Positions 26,234-64,000 of a stretch of 64,000 bases of DNA are shown here, in pieces. Origin of the DNA: Lycocorax pyrrhopterus obiensis. Taxonomy: Eukaryota > Chordata > Aves > Passeriformes > Paradisaeidae. Both the position numbers and the translations under genes were made by a program. Position 1 is the first letter of the stretch. Each line of letters begins with the position of its first letter. The stretch is taken from contig JACSVZ010000014.1 of NCBI GenBank assembly GCA_014706295.1, forward strand, positions 72,586,800 to 72,650,799, given 5' to 3'. Under the pieces are notes generated by a model. That model had not been told where the DNA came from, did no database searches, and saw only the letters and a program-made list of their open reading frames with translations.

Positions 26234-29200
26234 ACTGGAGGCACTGAGTGATCAGCATTCCTTCCAGGGTCGATCTAAAGCACATTTTCTTTATCCCTCA
26301 TTGTATTAAACCTAGAGTACCAAATTTTCTAGACCACATGTCCTTGACTGTACCCTACAAATAACAACAGAAGTGCTGTTACCCCCTGTTTCTGGAGTAA
26401 ATTCCATATTTAACACAAGGCAGGCACTTCAAAGACTGTAAGGACATTTTCTTTCTCTCTGCAAGCAATTTATCAGCATTCCTCCCGAGGAATTAATGGG
26501 CTGCAGGGGATTCCAGATGTCTTTGGGCTGTCATGCTGCTTTTGCACTGAGCTGTTCTGCCCATGGCTGGAGAGCCAGGATGACAACCTGTTCTCCAGAC
26601 AGCGACTGTCTGCCACCTTAGATGGCCCCAAACCTCACACAGTCTCACAAATTCCCTTAAATGCTGAAGTACCGTGAGAGAAGCAGGCCTTGGAATGAAA
26701 TCTTTAAGTCATCCTAATAGAGAATACAAACATTATCATTCCTATGCCACCAATTATTCTTTCTTTTTACCACAGCACCAGCAAATTTTATTTAGCTTGG
26801 GGACCAGTCCTGCCTTAGTTCCATCACCCTGGAGGACTTTTTCAAGGAGAAAAACTTGTCTTCTTAGCAAAATAAGTGAAAAGCAGGATCCAGAGCAGGT
26901 GTTGTCAGGGTAAACACGGCAAGAAGTGGTTTTTCGTTGGATTTGGTTGAACTGAGGTCTCAAGTCTGTAGCTGGAAGTGAGTGTTTTACTTTTGCCTTT
27001 GGAGAATGGAAGATTTCTGGAGGAGATGAGGTTATTCAGAAACAAAAATGAATGGACAAAAGGCATCCGAGGTCCTCCTTTGCACCTCCTTTGCACAGAC
27101 CATGTTGATCAGCTACAACTGACTGTGACAGTACTCTGGCCATCTGAGTGGAATGTAAACATTTTACACACAGACACAAGGGCTCAGGTGTCCACAATCT
27201 GCAGCTGAATTCCATTCTCAAGGTTTGACTCTGCTGCCAAAACACAGGCGTTTACACACACGTAGATAAGATCCGATCTCTAGGAGCCTTGGGATGGAGC
27301 AGAAATCTGTTTTATCAGCTGGACTGAGGTGTTCTGCTCCAACTCCCCAGATTTAAGAAAAGCTGCTGAAGGGAGTGTGTGAGTACTGCCTGGACTGGTA
27401 TTCTTCCTGTTCTATTACCCACCAGAAGAGTCTAAAGATGAGAGGCCCTTCATTACTGCTGCTGGCGCTGCCTCCCTGGAAATACACATATTTTGTTCCA
27501 TTCATAGATATTTCTCTCTGCTTAACACCAGCTCCCAGATGGATCTGAGCTCCACAGAGAGGAGCCTGTAAAGGCTGATACTGTACAATAGGCTTGTGCA
27601 TGGGTGTGATTAGTCCACAGATTTGGGGTTATTTCAACCTCAAATTATCAAGATTGATTTTATTGTTTCTGTTGTCCGGTTTAGATGCCACTGATTCCTT
27701 TACTTGCTGGGCCTCCCTGTACTAGATTTAGAATACTCCACAGAAGGGCAGAAAGTTTTATTAGGAAGTCCCCTGGAGTATCTGCCCAAGGAGTTTGGGT
27801 TTCTTTTGTGCCCTTTTGTGTTCAGGCTTCCAGTGGGTCTTCCAACTCAGGGAAAGAAGCATTTGATATAAGGCATCATCACCTCTTCACATCAGACAAA
27901 AACTAACTCCTGTGAGCAAAAAGGTTTTCCATTTCCACAGGCTTTTAACTACTGCCAGAGGGAGAATGTTGAGGTAGGAGGACCTTGTCCTCACACAGTG
28001 GATGTTTGCATGTTGTGTGGCTAGACAGCAGCTGCAGAAGTAAATAAGAAATAGGTCATTCTATTCAAAACAGACATTGGCAGGCAATGCTGTTTTTCGG
28101 TGCTCTGCCCTTCAGAGAAATGCTTGCCACTTACGCAGCCGAACTGCTTGAAAGCATTCTGTAAATTGTCAGAATATTATGTTAAAAGACAAACACTGGA
28201 GCTTCACAGCCTTTTAGATATGCCAGCAGTAGATGAATTAAGGCTACATAAGTATTAAAAAATGGTGATTAATGTCAGAACTGCAAATCGTATCTGAGAA
28301 TGAATGGTTCTTGACAATTTAAACACTGAATGTGCAGTGACTTGAACATTTCCCTGAGCCTTGAGGTTCTCCCTTTAAAACTGCTTCCCAGCTTCTTTGT
28401 GTCTCTGTCCAGGGAGACAGCAGATTCATAAACTGCAGTAATTGAAACCAGTGTGAATGTCTTCAGGATGACTAATCTTTACCATTTCTTACCAAAAAAA
28501 ACCAAAAATCACTTACTCCCAGCCAAGATTTTATTAATTTTAATATGAAAACATCCACACCTATCATGTCTCCCCTGAGGTCTTCCCAGGCTGGTGCAGA
28601 AATGGAGTCTGACTTCCGTTGCTTTGGCTAGAGGCTGAGGATGTGAATTCCTCTGATTAATTGCTTTTTGGATAACCTACAAAGCACCAGGGGTCAGACT
28701 CTTCGTCTGGTAACGCTGCCTTGGCTCGGTGCCTCCGCTCCCATCGTGGGGAATCCCAGGAGGAGAGTGGTACCAGCTCGTTCCTCACTTCAGGCGCACA
28801 CATTTTCTCAGCTGCTGGTACAAGTGGCACAGTCTCTGCCTATCAACAAAGCTAAAGTGCCACCACCTTGGGTAAATCTCCCCCCCAAAAAATGTGATGA
28901 TCTGCAGCCACGAGGTTGCCATGTCTGTGGCACGTGAGGTTGTTCAAGGAGAAAAACTTGAGGAAAAGGAAAAGCAGAACTCCAAATCATCACTGGCCTG
29001 CCTCTCATCCTCCCTGTGTGATGCTATTACATAAACTCTCCAGAGTAGGATCATATTTGCCTGAAGGTGCAGGTAAATATCCCTAAAAGGTCTGTCCTGC
29101 ATCCTGAAATTATTTGTTCTGGAAATCATCACCCGATGGTGCTGCACGGAGGACTCTCCCCCACCAATTTAAGGAGACTTCGACAAGGAAGGGAGGCATG

Positions 29201-31398
29201 TGTGGAGTTCTCCATCCATGTTACCAGAAGGTGAATCCTCTCTCCTCAGCAGAGCCTCACCCCCTGTGCACACAGTGCTTGGCAGAGGTGGGGCTGCTGT
29301 CCCCAGGTAAGGCCCTGTGACTGTTTCTTTTCACTAGTGCCCCAGAAAAGGGCAGATTTGTGGAAAGAAATAAAGGCAAAATGCTGATGAGCTGTTGAGG
29401 CACTCCCAGGGCAGGTCTGCAGAGCCCCTGTGGGCTTTTCCCTCACTCAGAGAGCCCAGGAGGTTTTGCCTCCAGCGTGGGCTCCAAGCTGCAGTTGGAG
29501 GTGGGAATACTCCCACAGAGACCTTGCCTTCCAAATCACAGCCTCTCTGTTAAACAAACCATGTCTAAATCAATAAAAATCACTACTAAAAAAGAACTGT
29601 CAGATGTTAGCCAATAGCCAAAAAAAACACCCCACCCAGACCCCAAAGCTGAAGCATTTTCCTCTCTGAGAGGGAGCGCTGGTGTGGGGTTTGTGGGGGA
29701 CAGAGCAGCACGGTGTCACACAAGTGTGCCCTGCTCTGCCAGGCAGCCTGGCCAGCGGGGCCACCGTGCAGGAGGAGCACCCTGCTGCCCTGGAGTGACC
29801 CTCCCCGAGCCCAGGCTCGGGCTGATGTGCTCTAGAGGGAGCCACATCTGTCCTTGCTCTCGCCCATGGAGGTCACCAGCCTCCCAAGCTTTCCAGGAAA
29901 GAGGGAGTGGCCGCAGAGGCTTGAGTTACTGAGCGTGGACCACCTGGGAAAGAGAGTGCAGCCAGAGCTTGTTCTACCTCTAGGCACTCCACAGGAAGGA
30001 TTAAGGGATGCTGAATTGGCTCTGAACTCCCACCCAAACTGGCTTTGAAGAGATGGAAGGGCAGGCAAGTAACGTGCATGTTCTGATAGGGAAAAATGGC
30101 AATAGCATTTCTGCATTTCAGTCTGCAGCAGAGGTTGGTCCAGGTTACAATATTTAGATCTAGGCTTGAAACACTTCAGGGTTTGTGTCTGTTTGGGGGT
30201 AGGGGACTGCTTTCATAGCTCACACCTTGACCCAGGTTTTGACTGAGTACTCTGCAAATTTTATGTGTTTCTAGCTCTGATAGAGAAAAAAAGGAGGAAA
30301 GAATTATCTCTTTGCATTTGAGAAAAATCATATTAATAATGCCACCACTATTTGATGATGGGGTGCGGGGAAAATCCTACTCTCTTGAAAGGCAAAGTTG
30401 GGAAACAGCTACCTTTTATTTCAAGGAACCAGATTCATAAAAATTACAGCTACAAAACACAACAGCAACCCAAACCCTCCACATAAAACCTCTTGTATTT
30501 TATGCCTCCTTTTCTATTTCAGGTCCTCATTTGCCTAATTACTTCTCTGAGGCTGGCAGAGATTTTCCCTGCAGCACTGAGCTCTGCTGACTGCAGAGAC
30601 CCTACCTGGCACACTCAGTTAGTGCGTCAGCATTCTAGGTGGAAATGAATGAAAAATCAATCAGGGCAACTGCAGTGGTAGCATATTCAACTCTAACCTA
30701 CTTTGTGCATGGTTTCAAATATTTCATTGTGTGTTTAGGTGTCTTTTAAAATGGTAAGTGGATCTGAAGTAAAATTGATCTTCCTAGTCAGCCTAATAAA
30801 TGTTTTGTCATCTTTACGGCTTAGCTAGAGCAAATTTGCCACCCCAACTGCTAAGCTAAACTGCAGACTTGATTGAAATGCCAAAACCTACAAGAAGATC
30901 ATTTAAATCTTGAAAACCTATCACCAGCAGATTGCATCATGCAGTGGATATAGACACAGTGATAGAGCTGTGATTGTTTTAATTGTATTTGCAGACCAGA
31001 TCTAGAGTAGGTCTGGAAAATCAAAAGTACACCAGAACCTCTTTTGAAGCACGGGTACTGCTTGGTGTGTGGTCTTTCAAGGAGTTTGGCTTAGGAATAT
31101 TTGTCTGTGCACTTTTTTATATATATTTTTTTTTGTTGCATTTCTGCATAGGCAGAGTTAAATATGGATTCCCAGTTTCATTTAAAGTCCACAATAAAAA
31201 GGTCCAATATTCATGCCTAAAAAATTAGCAGCTGTTGTAACTTCTTTCAGCTGAGTGGGTTCAATACGTTAGAAAACCCTCCTAGGATCACTGCTCTAAC
31301 AAGTTGTGCAGTGCAACACTGTGCAAGGTTTCCAAAAACTCACAATCCTCTTCCTATGTGATGCCCTCACAGTGAAGAAGATTCTTTTGGCTGTAAAG

Positions 31399-60069
<28,671 letters not shown>

Positions 60070-60538
60070 GAGAGTATACCTACAGCATGAAAGTTTTTTC
60101 CTTAAAAGTCGTTGAGAACGTGTGAAAGATTTCTTTTTTTTCGGTATGAACTCATGCAAGCTATCAAAACTGTGATAAACCTCTTTTACTTACTGTAAAG
60201 AGTCATTTTCATAGACCCTCCCCAGCCCACTGGTTTGTTTTTTGGTTTTGTTTTGTTTTAGTGGTTTTTTTGTGAAAATATCATTCCATAGATATTTTAA
60301 ATTAATATAATTTAATGAGAGCTCTAGGTAAGGAACTTTTAGATTCAAATTCTTTAAGCTATGTCATCCCAAAAAACTTATAATTTTCATGAATGGGGCA
60401 TGCAATAGAGCTTGACATTTGCTAGGGCACAATTATGGAGTGTAAGGCTACTCAAAGCAGAAGCTTTTAAAAGCACAGATTTTACATATTTGTACCAGTT
60501 TGAGAAACATTGCAAATTGATTATATCAGGAATTTTAC

Positions 60539-60544
60539 AATAAA
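60539..60544 (+). terminator. HAPLN1: Candidate proximal polyadenylation signal
   Basis: AATAAA 470 nt after the stop codon, followed by GCAATCTTTTTG, a modest T-rich downstream element. It would give a short 3' UTR. Confidence 0.3.
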
Positions 60545-61941
60545 GCAATCTTTTTGTTAAAGGGGATCAGTGAGGTTTTGCAAAGAAACCTCACAACAAT
60601 ATATGTTAGCAAATAACTGTTTTCACTGGTTCACATGGGAACAACAGAGAGTTTAATAAAAGCAGCTAAAACAGTCCACAAAAATAGGACTTGTTTTACA
60701 ATCTCAAATCTTGCCTTTCTGAAAAATAAGCTCGTGGTCCCACACATAGGAAGAAGCACAATTAGTTCTCCTGGACATTTCAATTGTGTTTTTGTTGTGT
60801 ATAAATCATTGCGTGAATAATTAAGTAATGAGAAAACTCTGTTTTCTTCTTAACTCCAATTAAAGATGCCTGAGAAGTGTTGTATTACCTTTGAGTAGCT
60901 TTACTGAGCTATTTTTAAACTCTTAAAGGCCATTTGCTAAGCAGCATAATAGCATCTACTCAGGGCAGTTGTATAAATGAACTGCTGGACAGAGAAATTG
61001 TAAACTTAGCAGCTTGATTTTACATTAGCCTTTGAAATGTTATTGTCTTAATTAAAGAACATTACAATATTTAATATTTCTTAGCTATTTACACATCACA
61101 AGAAATAAAAATTATAAAAAAAAATTTGAAATGGTGAAGTCTTAAACCAAGACTATTAGACAAAATCTGAAGCCAGCCATTAAGTTTTAGAAGAGAAAAA
61201 GAAAAAAAACACTTCTTTTCCTTACATTTCATTTGTATCTAAAAAGTACATCTGTTTTTTAAACTATCAAAGAAATAATATAGTATTGCTAGCCCTGAAT
61301 TATTTAGTTAGTCCTCCTTAGATTTAACAGAAAATAAAGCTATTGAAATACTTCTTTTCACTAAATCTGCAGTGGTCTAGGCGGAAGATGTTTACCTAAA
61401 TCTGCCAGTGTCAGCGAAAAACACACACTGTGCATGGTGCCTAGGATTTTCAGAGCTGCCTAAAGCACTAGGTCCTCCCTAAGTACCAGTTCGAGGGAAT
61501 TTGGGATTTCTAATGCAAACTCACTTTGGATGCAGCAATTCTTGGTGCTCAGATACCTTAATGCAACCAGTTTTTCAGAGAGCAGGTGCTCGAGGCTTTC
61601 TGGAAATTTACTCCACTTATGGTGTCTCAAAGCTGGATATCCAAAAAAAAAGGCAGAGAGGCCACTGATTAAAAATATCTTGGTCTCGGGTAATCTCTGG
61701 TTTTTGTTGTTCTCTATCCAGTATTGGTTCTACCACTTAAAAATGGAGAACTCTTTTTCCTACTCTACGCTTGCTGACTATGAAGAACTCAGAGGACCAA
61801 CGTTTGTATTTACGCAAAGTTTTATAGCTGCCCACTGTTTCCATAACTTAAAGGAGCTGTAGTGGTATTTATCCGACTAGGACACAACCTGTATGCTTTC
61901 ATGAATGGTTTGGTGTAGCTATTTTCCCATGGACGTGAGTA

Positions 61942-61947
61942 AATAAA
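61942..61947 (+). terminator. HAPLN1: Candidate distal polyadenylation signal with GT-rich downstream element
   Basis: AATAAA followed 14 nt later by GTGGTTGTGGTCCTGTTTT, a textbook G/T-rich downstream element at the right distance. This is the best-formed poly(A) site seen on the + strand after the coding region. Confidence 0.45.
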
Positions 61948-61960
61948 TCTCTTTCCTGGA

Positions 61961-64000
61961 GTGGTTGTGGTCCTGTTTTAAGACTCTGTGAGCAAACCAG
62001 GAACAATACGTGGAAAGGGGCCATAGAGTAAGATGTATTTTATTGGAGTTCATTCCCATTGAACTCAGAAGCAAATTTCCATCCTTCTGGGGATATTTGC
62101 ATCCTCTGTGGATATCTGTTCATATTTTACAGATGGAGCAAACTCAGTGCCAAACCCCCCCTTTTTCAATTCGCTAGGAATTGGATTTTCTCGAAATGGT
62201 AACCCTTAGCTATAAGTAGAGACTTACGATCAAGTCAAGTGATCTTTAGGTCAAGTCCCTAAAACCATGCAACCTTTTTTTGAACAGCCATTTTTTACAT
62301 TGGTGCCCATTTCACACATTTTCTCAGGCCATTCAGAGCCTTCTCTGAAACCTTTGGAGAAAAAAATGGAAATAGAAATAGAAATGTTAAATATCCAAGC
62401 AGGATAAGGATTGGGGTCTTCAAGAGTGGACCATGATCAAGAGTAATACTTGTCAGTCCTCCAGCCAACCTTCAGAAAATTTGAAAAAATGCAGACTATT
62501 CTACAGTTTTTTTCTGAAGTTTGGACAGGGAGGTTGTGGGATAGGAAAAGCTGAAGAGAATATCCAAGTAATTACCAAAGCTAGATCCAGAGTTGCTGTA
62601 AAGAGGAGAGCCTTATGCAGCTGGCTCTATCCTCCCCAAAGATCTGCTACATCTGGAGGAGGCTGCACAGTTTTCTTATTGCACAGAGGTGAAGAGACCC
62701 TCATGAAATTTTTTTTGGTTTTGTACCTCTCCAAAGAAACCCCTCACAGGGTTTCACCCAGACACATCTTTTTTTTCTTTTCTTTTTCTTTTTAATTTTT
62801 TTTTTTTTTTTGCAGGAATGGGGATTATATTTTGCCTGCATAAAAAAAAAATAAATGTACACATCCAACCCACTCGTGGGGCTGGCTGAAGTGCCCTCAC
62901 TGCTAGACCAAAGGCACTGCGGGAAAGGCGAGTTCAGCCTTTCACCAACTTTGCAACGCTCTGGAGATGGCTGGTCAGGTCCTAAATCTCAGCAATCTCA
63001 GGCTTGCGCTAGTTTATGCCTTCTGTGTCCACACCTCCTCCTCCAGGCTGGCCGCTGCCACAGCCTGGGTGTAGCATCCCCTGACCCGCCCCTGCTTCCA
63101 GCATCCCCCAAAACCTTGCAGAACCCCGGGACAGTGGCTGAGCAGGCTCTGCACTACCCACCCAGGGGACTCCCCCAGCTCGGCAGCACAAGGAGGGCAA
63201 CGAGGAGTCAGGGTGTCCAGAGAGACGCCAAGCTGGTGTGTGATCACAGATGGCCGAATTTTACCGCTGGGTTTTGTTGCCTGTAAGTTCGCGTGGGAGA
63301 TGTCGCTTGCTAGGGATCATAATTTCATGTATGGAGTCATGGGGTGTGGGCTCACACCCGCCGCGTTGCTCACGAGGAGCTCGGTAGTCTAATTTGTGAT
63401 CAGGCTAGATTTAGGTCTGTGTATTGATATACGACATTATGTGCTGTTATAACGGCTAATTGGATAGCGTGGCGAAAATATGTTTGTATGGAAAAAAAAT
63501 AAATATGTAAAAAACAATTAGTTCTAATGTAAGCAGGTATAAAAACCATAAAAAATGTGTATGATTACCTGAGAAGTGGGCACAAATAGACAAAAAGACA
63601 CGAATTATATTTATTTTTACAGCTAATGACTCCATTTCCTTTTGTAATGTCAAACGTCAGGATGTTTTCTTATTTTCAACTAAGCTAGCTAGGTGCTTGA
63701 ATAAAAACTTCAAAAAAACAGCTTAATAACTGGATTAAAGCCTGTGCGATTTTCTGTTCATGAAAGAATATTGTTAGCATCGTGTTCTCTGTCATTATCT
63801 ATTTCACGATGTATCAGAATTTTAAGGCCCATGAGTTAACAACAATTAAATCATGTTGTTCTTTCCAATATGACGACTTCTCCTTATTGACTGGCCCTTC
63901 TTCTACTTCTGTCCCAGAAAACACAAATAGGGAAAGGAATAGATCAAAATATGAAAATACTTACTTTGCCATTGTAAACAACATGATTACAAAACTAAGG
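61961..64000. other. Downstream flank of HAPLN1
   Basis: No gene recognised. It contains a 47-nt T-rich/pyrimidine run ending in GCAG (62769-62815), a moderately GC-rich part (62870-63290) without recognisable coding sequence, and a CpG-retaining patch with a hairpin (63280-63480). By conserved synteny VCAN lies further downstream in the convergent orientation, but no VCAN exon is visible here. Confidence 0.5.
63347..63364. other. Short hairpin-forming inverted repeat
   Basis: GGTGTG at about 63347 and CACACC at about 63353-63358 form a short G/C-rich stem around a GGCT-type loop, within a CpG-retaining patch. Coordinates are approximate to a few bases. Confidence 0.5.

Larger units (their letters stand above)
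4578..31372 (+). other. HAPLN1: HAPLN1 intron 1 (predicted)
   Basis: About 27 kb of AT-leaning, CpG-poor sequence between the leader-exon candidate and the signal-peptide exon. No coding sequence was recognised on either strand; open frames here are short and unconserved in appearance. Recognisable content: a CTCF-type motif (7341), CR1 tail (9211), pure A/T stretch (11912), MIR-type SINE (14311), ATT microsatellite (16251), T/G-rich run (16866), second MIR-like relic (23985) and a C/A-rich tract (26136). A large first intron in a tissue-specific matrix gene is a plausible home for enhancers, but I cannot identify one without alignment. Confidence 0.55.
60070..61960 (+). other. HAPLN1: HAPLN1 3' UTR (predicted extent)
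   Basis: AT-rich, non-coding sequence continuing from the stop codon. Several AATAAA hexamers occur (60539, 60655, 61104, 61333, 61942), so more than one polyadenylated form is possible. The best site by context is 61942. It contains a T/G-rich run at 60231-60272. HAPLN1 transcripts in other vertebrates have long 3' UTRs, which fits, but the end is inferred. Confidence 0.45.

Noticed and set aside
31251..31372. Exon 2 beginning at the acceptor CTTCTTTCAG (31250)
   Set aside because: Possible, but it would add upstream ATGs to the leader; the acceptor at 31372 gives a clean short UTR. Kept only as an alternative.
60070..64000. Exons of VCAN or another neighbouring gene
   Set aside because: Synteny puts VCAN downstream, but no translated segment here resembles versican domains; the distance in other vertebrates is tens of kilobases.

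Overview
The window is vertebrate nuclear DNA, almost certainly from a bird, and it carries one recognisable protein-coding gene on the + strand: HAPLN1 (hyaluronan and proteoglycan link protein 1, cartilage link protein). The four coding exons splice in a consistent phase into a 354-residue protein with the family's full architecture. Its wording is very close to chicken link protein as I remember it, with scattered differences, so the source is a bird other than chicken. Tail fragments of CR1 LINEs, the dominant avian retroelement, at about 2.7, 9.2 and 59.7 kb support this. I cannot name the species.

Layout: 1-1740 upstream DNA with little in it; about 1740-2510 a CpG island containing a GC-rich minisatellite and a G-quadruplex motif; 2.66-2.73 kb a CR1 tail; about 4.1-4.6 kb the best candidate for the HAPLN1 promoter and non-coding leader exon, with two usable splice donors; 4.6-31.4 kb intron 1 (about 27 kb); 31399-31498 signal-peptide exon; 31.5-42.8 kb intron 2, which holds an unexplained 338-codon open frame; 42787-43158 Ig-like exon; 43.2-52.5 kb intron 3, with a long polypurine hexamer array; 52525-52827 link module 1; 52.8-59.8 kb intron 4, whose 3' end carries a CR1 remnant right beside the splice acceptor; 59780-60069 link module 2 and stop; then a 3' UTR that may reach about 61.96 kb; the rest is downstream flank.

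The organisation follows the known one-exon-per-domain plan of link protein genes. All three coding-exon junctions are phase 1, and exons 4 and 5 are GC-rich islands in AT-rich introns. The product is secreted and stabilises hyaluronan-proteoglycan aggregates in cartilage and other matrix: the Ig domain pairs with the proteoglycan G1 domain and the two link modules bind hyaluronan.

I found no second gene, no functional RNA gene and no new multi-gene system. The observations most worth checking are the alternative leader-exon donors, the CR1 fragment that appears to supply the branch point of the last coding exon, the 338-codon intronic open frame, two ancient MIR-type SINE relics, the 251-nt pure-purine tract, and two unexplained CpG-retaining patches. 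Repeat and regulatory calls rest on pattern recognition by eye.
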